Source of the DNA: Clostridium sp. UBA4746
GTDB lineage: Bacteria; Bacillota; Clostridia; Clostridiales; Clostridiaceae
Direction: 5' to 3'
NCBI GenBank assembly: GCA_002403785.1
Contig: DHIM01000188.1
Span: 1-5,596 of the forward strand
DNA length: 5,596 nt
Shown: positions 1 to 5,596 of the stretch, piece by piece
Position numbering within the stretch: the first letter of the stretch is position 1
Layout: every line of letters starts with the position of its first letter
Position numbers and translations under genes: made by a program
The notes under the pieces: model-generated
What the model saw: only the letters and a program-made list of their open reading frames with translations
The model's database searches: none
Told to the model about the DNA's origin: nothing

Positions 1-543
1 ACAGAAGTATATTCAAATACAGGAGGTCAAGCATCAAAATCTACTCCAACTTCTGCGGTAGCTAAATTTGCTGCAACAGGAAAGAGAACTAAGAAGAAAG
101 ATCTTGGTATGATGGCAATGACTTACGGATATGTTTATGTTGCTCAAATAGCAATGGGTGCTGATAAAAATCAGACACTAAAAGCTATAAAAGAAGCAGA
201 AGCTTATAAAGGACCGTCACTTATAATCGCTTATTCTCCATGTATTAATCATGGTCTAAGAGTTGGAATGGGATGTACACAACTAGAAACTAAGAGAGCT
301 GTAGAATCTGGATACTGGGCTATGTACAGATTTAATCCAGACCTAAAAGAAGCAGGAAAGAATCCATTTATATTAGATTCTAAAGAACCAACTACTTCAT
401 TTAGAGATTACTTAATGGGTGAAGTAAGATATTCTTCACTTGCAAAAGTATTACCAGAAATTGCAGAAGAATTATATGTTAAAACAGAAAAAGATGCTAT
501 GGAAAGATTGGCTGGATATAAGAAATTAGCTAATCAACAATAA
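1..543 (+). CDS. nifJ: Pyruvate:ferredoxin (flavodoxin) oxidoreductase, C-terminal part
   Basis: This is the last 180 codons of the single-chain PFOR, which oxidatively decarboxylates pyruvate with CoA to acetyl-CoA and CO2 and passes the electrons to ferredoxin or flavodoxin in the cytoplasm. The frame is open from base 1, so the gene starts outside the window; the full family protein is about 1,170-1,190 residues. The fragment opens with TEVYSNTGGQ, the end of the Mg-thiamine diphosphate site in the C-terminal TPP domain, followed by the family blocks KRTKKKDLG and MTYGYVYVAQIAMG. The Cys in YSPCINHGL (TGT at 241-243) matches the conserved fourth cysteine that, from knowledge of the family, ligands the proximal 4Fe-4S cluster. 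GYWAMYRFNP and NPFILDSKEP follow, with a normal C-terminus ending in TAA. No frameshift or missing block is visible. The gene is transcribed away from the rest of the window and is closed by its own terminator, so it is not in an operon with anything shown here. The ATG at 109 is internal and not a start. Confidence 0.96.
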   Translation, partial: TEVYSNTGGQASKSTPTSAVAKFAATGKRTKKKDLGMMAMTYGYVYVAQIAMGADKNQTLKAIKEAEAYKGPSLIIAYSPCINHGLRVGMGCTQLETKRAVESGYWAMYRFNPDLKEAGKNPFILDSKEPTTSFRDYLMGEVRYSSLAKVLPEIAEELYVKTEKDAMERLAGYKKLANQQ

Positions 544-590
544 TTAAAAGTAAAAAAAACCATACGGCTTTTATTTAAGGATGATTACAC

Positions 591-625
591 AAAACCAGTA
601 TAATTTTTAATTATGCTGGTTTTTT
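591..625 (+). terminator. Rho-independent terminator of the PFOR gene
   Basis: A 14-bp stem (591-604 with 610-623), including one G-U wobble, encloses a 5-base loop and runs into TTTTTT. It lies 47 bases after the PFOR stop codon. The complementary strand can form nearly the same hairpin, but its T tract is interrupted after four bases. Weak termination of leftward transcription from the DUF421 gene is therefore possible. Confidence 0.88.
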
Positions 626-626
626 A

Positions 627-643
627 GTGCGCCCCGCATGGGC
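627..643 (+). other. GC-rich hairpin resembling a group II intron 5' end
   Basis: GTGCGCCCCGCATGGGC starts two bases after the T tract of the PFOR terminator. It is strikingly GC-rich for this genome and can fold as GCCC/GGGC with a 5-base loop. It resembles from memory the GTGCG-type start and first hairpin of bacterial group II introns, and bacterial class C introns are known to insert just downstream of terminator hairpins. Nothing after base 650 looks like intron domains or a reverse transcriptase. At best this is a leftover stub, and chance resemblance is quite possible. Confidence 0.25.
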
Positions 644-654
644 AATTCGTTTTT

Positions 655-697
655 GGGGTAGTATTTACATCATGACCAAATTTTATTACATCATTAG
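655..697. repeat. Possible terminal inverted repeat of a Tn3-family element (one end only)
   Basis: The segment begins GGGGTAGTATTTACATC and closes about 40 bases later with TTACATCATTAG. Tn3-family ends are about 38 bp, start with GGGG and end in an ACGCTAAG- or ACATCATTAA-like block pointing into the element. The orientation fits a left end, with the transposase remnant at 720-858 lying inside it, and the TTTTT just outside could be one copy of a 5-bp target duplication. No matching right-hand CCCC end is present, so the call depends on the neighbouring remnant. Confidence 0.35.
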
Positions 698-719
698 CCT
701 GGCTTAGAGATAATAATGA

Positions 720-858
720 AAGCTCAATTTGCATGTCATAGATGGCTTATTAAAGCATAAATCTGAACTTCAAATAAAAGAACATTATTTGGAATCATTA
801 TATAAAAGAAAATCCTGAAACAGATGAGATACTATTAAAACATATATCTCCTCACTAC
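720..858 (+). pseudogene. Tn3-family transposase (TnpA) remnant, internally deleted and frameshifted
   Basis: Frame 720-815 contains HVIDGLLKHKSELQIKEHY, which matches the signature block of Tn3-family transposases (form: vIDGLLyHESDLxIEEHYTDTAG) inside the DDE catalytic domain. Straight after it, the frame shifts by one base around 804-810. The text then reads ENPETDEILLKHISPHY, like the C-terminal Tn3 block just before the conserved W-HINL motif. In a complete transposase of about 970-1,000 residues these two blocks are some 200 residues apart. Here they touch at about 786-792, so a large internal deletion is implied. Stop codons lie upstream (717-719, 705-707) and in the middle (816-818), and there is no start. 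It cannot encode a working enzyme. This identification is by eye from remembered family motifs. The left block is convincing, the right one moderately so. Confidence 0.7.
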
Positions 859-1380
859 TTATGTACTCTTTGTAATTGCCTTATGAGCTTTTTTCTTTTT
901 TGTGGTTTTATGTCCAAACCCGCTCGACATTACACTTATATTTCCATCGACTTCTAATATTGCTAAGTCTACCTGCTCTACCTTTGATATTCCATGTTCT
1001 CTGATTACTTCCATAATTTCTTCCATTGATATTTTAGCTTTAGTAATATTTTTAATGTTGATTTTACCGTTATAAATTAGCATTAATGGTTCTCCCTGTA
1101 TTAACTTATTAAATTTAGGAAAGCGATACATTATAAATTTAAATAAATAATCTACAACAAATAATGACGTCGCTGCTACAATTCCACCACCTAATGTAGA
1201 ATTTGTACCCACCATTGCATTTTGAACAGCATTGCTTATAAGTAAAATAAAAACTAAATCAATTACAGATAATTGTGCTAATTCATTTTTTCCAAACACT
1301 CTTATGGCAACTACTATGAAAATATATACACTTACAGAACTTAAAATAATCTTCCAATATGAAAATATTAGTGTTATCAT
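859..1380 (-). CDS. DUF421 / YetF-type small membrane protein
   Basis: The 173-residue protein has three predicted membrane segments (about residues 7-28, 38-57 and 63-85) followed by the compact cytoplasmic DUF421 domain. Family landmarks are RVFGKNELAQLS at 27-38, the polar-in-membrane VQNAMVG at 52-58, GEPLMLIYNGKI at 96-107, and the end of the domain in EVDGNISVM. Members include Bacillus YetF, YkjA and YrbG; their molecular role is not established, so none is assigned. I chose the ATG at 1380 because GAGGTGG lies just ahead of it, whereas the in-frame TTG at 1392 would place that ribosome binding site inside the coding region. The tail after the domain is short and very basic (HKTTKKKKAHK). 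The stop codon sits directly against the Tn3 transposase remnant, and no dedicated terminator follows. The 3' end may therefore have been altered by the insertion. It is transcribed alone from the promoter at 1416-1424. Confidence 0.85.
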   Translation of the reverse strand: MITLIFSYWKIILSSVSVYIFIVVAIRVFGKNELAQLSVIDLVFILLISNAVQNAMVGTNSTLGGGIVAATSLFVVDYLFKFIMYRFPKFNKLIQGEPLMLIYNGKINIKNITKAKISMEEIMEVIREHGISKVEQVDLAILEVDGNISVMSSGFGHKTTKKKKAHKAITKST

Positions 1381-1415
1381 AACCCACCTCAACTTAATTA
1401 ATAGTTACAAGAACC

Positions 1416-1424
1416 ATTATATCA
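1416..1424 (-). promoter_or_regulatory. Extended -10 promoter of the DUF421 gene
   Basis: Read on the minus strand this is TGATATAAT: a perfect TATAAT with the TGn extension. No good -35 hexamer is found 16-18 bases upstream, which is typical of extended -10 promoters. The predicted start near 1409 gives a leader of about 30 bases to the ATG at 1380, with room for the GAGGTGG ribosome binding site. Confidence 0.6.
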
Positions 1425-1523
1425 AAGTTTCATATGATAATAGTAATAAGTAAGCTTAAATTAATTTTAAGAGGATCTATCAGTATGAAAGACTATACTT
1501 GTCCATTTCTTATACCTATACCA

Positions 1524-1670
1524 CTAATAAAAAATCCGGCAGAATAAATTAATTATTCTACCAGATTTTTTATTGCGCTTCACAATCTTTAAAACTTCAA
1601 TATCAATAATATTAATCCTTGCTATCGTACCAACTGCAATATCACCGAGTGAACAAGCAACTTTTGTCAT
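1524..1670 (-). pseudogene. Truncated small reading frame after prfB, weakly FeoA-like
   Basis: An ATG at 1670, 11 bases past the prfB stop codon, opens a 48-residue frame beginning MTKVACSLGDIAVGTIARIN. The pattern of a short hydrophilic lead, then (L)GDxxVGTxAxI, recalls the N-terminus of the ferrous-iron transport accessory protein FeoA (about 75 residues, SH3-like fold). The second half of the frame is encoded by the terminator stem itself, and its stop lies just beyond the terminator T tract. A transcript ending there would therefore lack a stop codon. The upstream ribosome binding site is poor (AAGAG). The simplest reading is the start of a lost gene whose remainder was deleted up to the terminator. 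It may also be a chance frame. FeoA kinship is only a by-eye suggestion. Confidence 0.3.
1529..1571 (-). terminator. Terminator for leftward transcription after prfB
   Basis: Two 19-base arms (1529-1547 and 1553-1571) flank a 5-base loop. On the minus-strand RNA every position pairs, two of them as G-U wobbles. On the plus-strand RNA the same two positions become C-A mismatches, so the minus strand is the functional direction. The minus copy ends in TTTTTT. It lies about 110 bases past the prfB stop and should end the prfB transcript. With no clear plus-strand gene reaching it, this is the best assignment. The rest of 1425-1528 holds only an AT-rich 6-bp inverted repeat (1455-1471), with nothing else recognisable. 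Confidence 0.8.
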
Positions 1671-1681
1671 ATAAATTACTC

Positions 1682-2795
1682 TTAAGATTGCTTACTACTT
1701 TGCCTTAAATACTCTTCAATGAAAATATCAATACCGCCATCCATAACCGCATCCACATTTCCCGATTCTATATTAGTTCTATGGTCCTTAACCAAATTAT
1801 ATGGATGAAATACATAAGATCTAATTTGACTTCCCCATCCATTCTCTTTCAAATCTCCGGTTAAATCCTCTATCCTATCCTTTTTAGCTCTTTCCTTTAA
1901 ATCTAAAAGTTTTGCCATAAGCATTTTCATTGCCGTTTGCTTATTACTATGCTGACTTCGCTCATTTTGACACTGAACTACAATACCCGTAGGAATATGC
2001 GTAATTCTTATGGCTGAGTCCGTTTTATTTACATGTTGTCCTCCTGCTCCTCCGGACCTATAAGTATCTATCCTGAGATCATCAGGCCTTATATCAATAT
2101 CTTGATCTTCAGTAAGCTCTGGAAGTACTTCACAAGAAGCAAATGAAGTTTGCCTCTTGCCATTTGCGTTATAAGGTGAAATTCTTACTAATCTATGCAC
2201 ACCCTTTTCAGCCATTAAATATCCATAAGCATATTCGCCAATTATTTTTAATGTAACCGCTTTAATACCCGCCTCATCTGATGGCTGATAATCTAGAACT
2301 TCAATCTTATATCCCTTCTTCTCACACCACCTTGAGTACATTCTATAAAGCATTTCTGTCCAATCTTGAGCATCAACACCGCCTGCACCAGTATGAAGCG
2401 TTAGTATAGCATTGTTTTTATCATATTTCCCAGATAATAAAATCTCTATCCTAAACCTATCAGCATCACAAGCTAGATCACTTAGCTCTGTTTTTATTTC
2501 CGCTAAGGGTGAATCATCTTCTTCCTCTTGACTTAGCTCTATTAGCACGTCTAAATCCTCTATCTTACTAATTAATAGATTAAACCTATCAATTCTATCT
2601 TTAATACCCTTAGCCTGTTGAGTAATTTGTTGAGCCGCTTTTATATCTTCCCAGAAGCTAGACTCTTGCATTATAAACTCAAACTCTCCTAATTGCCTTT
2701 CCATAGATGCTACGTCAAAGAGACACCCTAATTTCTTCTACATTACCTTTTAATACATTTAGTTGACTCAATACTTCCTCGACTAGTATTATCAC
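1682..2795 (-). CDS. prfB: Peptide chain release factor 2 (RF2), with +1 programmed frameshift
   Basis: RF2 recognises UGA and UAA stop codons in the ribosomal A site and triggers release of the finished peptide. Translation starts at the GTG at 2795 (ribosome binding site AGAGGTG) and reads 26 codons ending in VSL. It then slips +1 at CTT-TGA-C (2720-2714), skipping base 2717, and continues as DVASMERQL to the TAA at 1682-1684. This gives 370 residues, the normal RF2 length. Starting at the ATG at 2704 would lose 30 conserved N-terminal residues. In full-length numbering the order is: an N-terminal helical domain, the GAGGVDAQDWTEML block starting at about 136, the codon-reading tripeptide at 206-208, and the catalytic GGQ at 251-253 (2044-2036), followed by HVNKTDSAIRITH. 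The tripeptide reads SPY, where the family form is SPF; everything else looks intact. It lies downstream of secA, as in many Firmicutes, with an intervening hairpin. Expression is set autogenously by the frameshift: low RF2 slows termination at UGA and favours slippage. Confidence 0.96.
2714..2729 (-). promoter_or_regulatory. Programmed +1 frameshift site of prfB
   Basis: On the minus strand the sequence is AGGGTGTCTCTTTGAC. It comprises an internal Shine-Dalgarno-like AGGGTG (2729-2724), one spacer codon, the slippery CTT, the in-frame TGA (2717-2715) and the following C. Element order and spacing match the classic bacterial site, AGGGGG-TAT-CTT-TGA-C. The reading frames before and after join only by this shift. 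Confidence 0.95.
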
Positions 2796-2801
2796 TTACA
2801 A

Positions 2802-2808
2802 CACCTCT
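2802..2808 (-). promoter_or_regulatory. Ribosome binding site fixing the GTG start of prfB
   Basis: AGAGGTG precedes the GTG at 2795 by six bases. The codon directly before that GTG is TAA, so this is the furthest upstream start the frame allows. It identifies the true RF2 N-terminus, MIILVEEVLSQL. Confidence 0.75.
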
Positions 2809-2811
2809 TTC

Positions 2812-2841
2812 ATTATATCTAGACACATCAAAACACATTAA
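2812..2841 (-). promoter_or_regulatory. Weak candidate promoter for prfB
   Basis: A perfect TATAAT (2817-2812) has only a poor -35 (TTAATG, 2841-2836, 18-bp spacer). Its predicted start near 2805 falls inside the prfB ribosome binding site, which argues against strong use. Without it, prfB would depend on read-through of the hairpin at 2866-2910 from the secA promoter. Confidence 0.3.
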
Positions 2842-2865
2842 CATAATTATTTATTTGAATATACC

Positions 2866-2910
2866 TTATAAAAGGGGTGAGCAATTTATTCATGCTTACC
2901 CCTTTTATAA
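2866..2910 (-). terminator. Hairpin between secA and prfB, likely (partial) secA terminator
   Basis: Two 18-base arms (2866-2883, 2893-2910) with a 9-base loop form a GGGG/CCCC-cored stem, starting 25 bases after the secA stop codon. On the minus-strand RNA there is one A-C mismatch and the tract after the G/C core is TTTTATAAGG, so the T run is short. It probably ends only part of the secA transcripts and lets some RNA polymerase read on into prfB. The plus-strand version pairs fully, with one G-U, but no plus-strand gene feeds it. Confidence 0.65.
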
Positions 2911-2935
2911 TTTGTAATTATATTGCAGGTTATAA

Positions 2936-5437
2936 CTACCCTCTACCACAGCAATTTTTATATTTTTTCCCCGAACCACAAGAACATTCATCATTTCTTC
3001 CTGGTTTAGCTTCTTTTTTAGTTGGCCCTTTTTTAGGGGTATCATCTTGACTTGTTGATGTAATTTTCGCAACCATTTCTCTTTCGGGTGCTTTTTCTAT
3101 TTCCACATGGAATAAGTATTTAGCAGTTTCGGTCTTAATGTTGTCTATCATTTCAGTAAACATGTCGCTACCTTCCATTTGATACGCTTGTGATGGATCC
3201 TGTTGCTTATAAGCTCTAAGCCCAATACCTTGCTTTAAATGCTCCATTGCATCAATATGATCCATCCATTTACTATCTACAACCCTTAATAGAATAACTC
3301 TTTCAACTTCTCTTATTTGTTCTTCGCCAAACTGTTCTTCTTTCTCTGCATAAATTTTATTAGCTACACCTAAAAGAGTCTCTTTGATTTCATCATTAGT
3401 TGTTTTAGCCAGTTCTTCAGGTGAAATCATATCCTTCGGAAGATATATTTCTTCAAGATAACTAACTAACTTAACTAATTCTTCATCAAAACTTTCCTCA
3501 AGCCCACTAATATGTGAATCAACTGCAGAAAAAACAACATCTTTTATCATGTCTTCAATTTGACCTTTTATATTTTCTCCTTGAAGTACCTCAGTTCGTT
3601 GTCTATAAATTATTTCTCTCTGTTGGTTCATTACATCATCATATTGAACAACGTTTTTTCTTATATCAAAATTATTTCCTTCGACCTTCTTTTGAGCGCT
3701 TTCTATAGCCCCACTTACCATTTTGCTTTCAATTGCATCCTCGTCGGTTAATCCTAATTTTTCTACAACCCCTTGAAGCCTTTCAGAACCAAATATCCTC
3801 ATTAAATCGTCTTCTAATGATATGTAAAACCTTGAGCTTCCAGCATCACCTTGACGACCAGCACGACCTCTAAGCTGATTATCTATACGCCTAGACTCAT
3901 GTCTTTCAGTACCAATTATCTTGAGTCCTCCAACTCCAACAACACCTTCTTCAAGCTTAATATCCGTACCACGACCAGCCATGTTAGTTGCTATCGTAAC
4001 CATTCCAAGTGATCCTGCATGAGCAATTATATCCGCTTCTCTCTCATGATATTTAGCATTTAGTACTTGATGAGGTATTCCTCTCTTTTTAAGCATCTCA
4101 GATATTAACTCTGATTTTTCTATACTTACAGTACCTACAAGAACCGGTTGCTTAGTTTTATAGGTTTCAACTATTTCCTCGACTATTGCTTTATACTTGC
4201 CATTAACAGTTTTATAAACAAGATCTGCATTATCAAGTCTCGTCAACGGCATATTAGTAGGTATTACCAATACATCCAACCCATATATTTCTCTAAATTC
4301 ATTTTCTTCTGTAAGAGCAGTACCAGTCATACCTGATAATTTAGTATACATTCTAAAGTAGTTTTGAAAAGTTATAGTTGCAAGGGTTTTTGATTCTTTC
4401 TCAATCTTCACGCTCTCTTTTGCTTCAATAGCTTGGTGAAGTCCATCACTATACCTTCTGCCTTCCATAAGTCTTCCTGTAAACTCATCTACAATGATAA
4501 CTTCTCCATTTTTCTCCATGTAATCTTTGTCTTTCCTCATTATGTAGTTTGCCTTTAAAGCTTGAACTACATGATGCTGTATACCCATATTTTCTGCATC
4601 AGCATAATTTTCTATATGAAAGAACTTCTCTGACTTGTCAATCCCTGCATCAGATAATATAACAGCACTAGCTTTTTCATCTATTGTGTAATCTTCTTCT
4701 TTAATAAGCCCTTTGACAAAATAATCTGCAACTTTATAAAAATCCGTGGACTTTTCTCCTTCCCCAGATATTATAAGTGGTGTTCTAGCCTCATCTATTA
4801 ATATAGAGTCAACCTCATCCACAATTACAAAGTTTAAGTCCCTTTGAACTTTTTCCTCTTTATAAACAACCATATTGTCTCTTAAATAATCAAATCCAAA
4901 TTCATTATTTGTTCCATATGTTATATCTGAATTATAGGCCTCTTTCCTTTGTGTTTGGTCTATATCATGAACAATTACACCTACAGATACACCTAAAAAT
5001 TCATGTATTCTTCCCATATCATCTCTATCTCTTTTTGCAAGATAGTCATTAACCGTAATTATATGAACGCCTTTTCCTTCTAATGCGTTCAAATATGAAG
5101 GTAACGTCGCCACCAGCGTCTTTCCTTCACCAGTTTTCATCTCTGTTATTCTTCCTTGATGAAGTATTATACCCCCAATTAGTTGCACCCTAAAATGCTT
5201 CATATTAAGAACTCTCCATGAGGCTTCCCTAACTACTGCAAAGGCTTCAGGTAATATATCTTCCAAGGTCTTTCCGTTACTTAATTCGGTTTTAAACTCT
5301 TCTGTTTTTGCTTTAAGTTCTTCATCACTTAAACTAGTCATTTTTGTATCTAGTTCTTCTATTTTATCTACAGTTGAATTTATTCTTTTTATTTCTCTAT
5401 CACTATAACTACCAAATAACTTATCAAAAAATTTCAT
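2936..5437 (-). CDS. secA: Protein translocase ATPase SecA
   Basis: SecA is the ATP-driven motor that pushes unfolded precursor proteins through the SecYEG channel at the inner face of the cytoplasmic membrane. The 833-residue length is normal for Firmicutes. Visible landmarks are the Walker A MKTGEGKT (100-107), the Walker B VDEVDS (206-211) followed by ILIDEARTPLIISG, and the preprotein cross-linking region with IIVDEFTGR (314-322). After these come KLSGMTGTA (366-374), the second nucleotide-binding domain with NMAGRGTDIK (485-494) and the arginine-finger block QLRGRAGRQG (521-530), and the helical scaffold with VVQYDDVMNQQR (596-607). The zinc-binding tail has Cys 818, 820, 829 and 830, which in the family binds SecB or ribosomes and lipids. 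A Lys-rich linker (about 791-812) precedes it. The start is the ATG at 5437, with GAGGA eight bases upstream. All key residues appear present and the frame is unbroken. It is transcribed from the promoter at 5487-5515. This is the main housekeeping secA, since the zinc tail and length do not suggest the accessory SecA2. Confidence 0.98.
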   Translation of the reverse strand: MKFFDKLFGSYSDREIKRINSTVDKIEELDTKMTSLSDEELKAKTEEFKTELSNGKTLEDILPEAFAVVREASWRVLNMKHFRVQLIGGIILHQGRITEMKTGEGKTLVATLPSYLNALEGKGVHIITVNDYLAKRDRDDMGRIHEFLGVSVGVIVHDIDQTQRKEAYNSDITYGTNNEFGFDYLRDNMVVYKEEKVQRDLNFVIVDEVDSILIDEARTPLIISGEGEKSTDFYKVADYFVKGLIKEEDYTIDEKASAVILSDAGIDKSEKFFHIENYADAENMGIQHHVVQALKANYIMRKDKDYMEKNGEVIIVDEFTGRLMEGRRYSDGLHQAIEAKESVKIEKESKTLATITFQNYFRMYTKLSGMTGTALTEENEFREIYGLDVLVIPTNMPLTRLDNADLVYKTVNGKYKAIVEEIVETYKTKQPVLVGTVSIEKSELISEMLKKRGIPHQVLNAKYHEREADIIAHAGSLGMVTIATNMAGRGTDIKLEEGVVGVGGLKIIGTERHESRRIDNQLRGRAGRQGDAGSSRFYISLEDDLMRIFGSERLQGVVEKLGLTDEDAIESKMVSGAIESAQKKVEGNNFDIRKNVVQYDDVMNQQREIIYRQRTEVLQGENIKGQIEDMIKDVVFSAVDSHISGLEESFDEELVKLVSYLEEIYLPKDMISPEELAKTTNDEIKETLLGVANKIYAEKEEQFGEEQIREVERVILLRVVDSKWMDHIDAMEHLKQGIGLRAYKQQDPSQAYQMEGSDMFTEMIDNIKTETAKYLFHVEIEKAPEREMVAKITSTSQDDTPKKGPTKKEAKPGRNDECSCGSGKKYKNCCGRG

Positions 5438-5445
5438 AATTTACA

Positions 5446-5450
5446 TCCTC
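5446..5450 (-). promoter_or_regulatory. Ribosome binding site of secA
   Basis: GAGGA on the minus strand, eight bases ahead of the ATG at 5437, supports that start codon. No alternative in-frame start with a better site is seen upstream. Confidence 0.7.
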
Positions 5451-5486
5451 ACTATTCATTTAAAGACTTTCTAAATATACTATTAA

Positions 5487-5515
5487 ATTATATCACTTAA
5501 ACTGTTGCCGTTCAA
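5487..5515 (-). promoter_or_regulatory. Sigma-A-type promoter of secA
   Basis: On the minus strand, TTGAAC (5515-5510) is followed after 17 bases by TATAAT (5492-5487), with the TG extension directly before it (TGATATAAT). This is close to the vegetative consensus. Transcription should start near 5480, giving a leader of roughly 43 bases. In the remaining upstream stretch (5516-5596) I find no gene fragment, hairpin or further convincing promoter; it is simply AT-rich. Confidence 0.75.
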
Positions 5516-5596
5516 CTTATATGATTTTATATAATTTGTAAATTAATTGCGAATGATTTTTCGTGTCATACTTTTGGAGTTAAAAAAGGATTAAAG

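Noticed and set aside
549..573. Possible first hairpin (AACC/GGCTT) ahead of the PFOR terminator
   Set aside because: The stem contains a mismatch and has only two G-C pairs, and the strong terminator at 591-625 makes it unnecessary.
1232..1453. 73-residue plus-strand frame opposite the DUF421 gene
   Set aside because: It is antisense to a well-supported membrane-protein gene, has no ribosome binding site and shows no recognisable motif.
1455..1471. Inverted repeat CTTAAA-TTAAT-TTTAAG as a possible operator
   Set aside because: Six AT-rich base pairs are expected by chance in this composition, and it lies upstream of the DUF421 promoter without a clear link.
1485..1547. 20-codon plus-strand frame (MKDYTCPFLIPIPLIKNPAE) with GAGGA ten bases or so upstream
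   Set aside because: It is very short, its 3' end lies in the arm of the minus-strand terminator, there is no convincing plus-strand promoter, and no downstream gene exists for it to act as a leader.
3514..3751. Two overlapping plus-strand frames of 63-64 residues inside secA
   Set aside because: They are shadows of the secA coding strand in an AT-rich gene, and their Leu/Phe/Tyr-rich composition is what antisense reading of acidic and lysine-rich helices gives.
4148..4336. 62-residue plus-strand frame inside secA
   Set aside because: It lies entirely opposite conserved SecA sequence, with no start signal or family resemblance.
5516..5596. Possible tail of an upstream gene such as the ribosome hibernation factor, often found before secA
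   Set aside because: All minus-strand frames entering from the right edge close quickly and none ends with a recognisable C-terminus.
1..5596. CRISPR arrays, tRNA or rRNA genes, riboswitches, toxin-antitoxin or defence genes
   Set aside because: No spaced direct repeats, cloverleaf sequence or conserved RNA motif was seen on either strand, and all sizeable frames are accounted for by known families.

Overview
The window looks like chromosomal DNA from a low-GC, anaerobic, Clostridium-type Firmicute. It is strongly A/T-biased, carries a pyruvate:ferredoxin oxidoreductase, uses AGGAGG-like ribosome binding sites and extended -10 promoters, and has a SecA with a C-terminal zinc-binding tail next to a frameshift-controlled prfB. 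The secA-prfB order is the usual one in Firmicutes.

Layout, left to right. Positions 1-543 (+) are the C-terminal 180 codons of pyruvate:ferredoxin oxidoreductase, followed by a strong terminator at 591-625. Positions 627-858 hold no intact gene and read as an insertion graveyard. There is a short GC-rich hairpin resembling a group II intron 5' end, a GGGG-starting segment resembling a Tn3-family end, and two fused, frameshifted fragments of a Tn3-family transposase. Next on the minus strand is a small DUF421/YetF-type membrane protein (859-1380) with its own extended -10 promoter. Its stop codon abuts the transposase remnant. The gap 1381-1681 holds that promoter, a long hairpin acting as terminator for the leftward prfB transcript, and a truncated 48-codon reading frame directly after prfB that vaguely recalls FeoA.

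The right half is minus-strand housekeeping: secA (2936-5437), with a near-consensus promoter at 5487-5515, then prfB (1682-2795). A long hairpin at 2866-2910 separates the two. prfB is read through an in-frame UGA by the classic +1 programmed frameshift, so its true start is the GTG at 2795 and not the ATG at 2704. Its stop-codon recognition tripeptide reads SPY, where SPF is the family form.

SecA drives protein export and RF2 terminates translation, so these are core functions. PFOR couples pyruvate breakdown to ferredoxin reduction and is not functionally linked to them. I see no new multi-gene system here. The points worth a second look are the RF2 tripeptide, the Tn3 relic and the truncated reading frame downstream of prfB.
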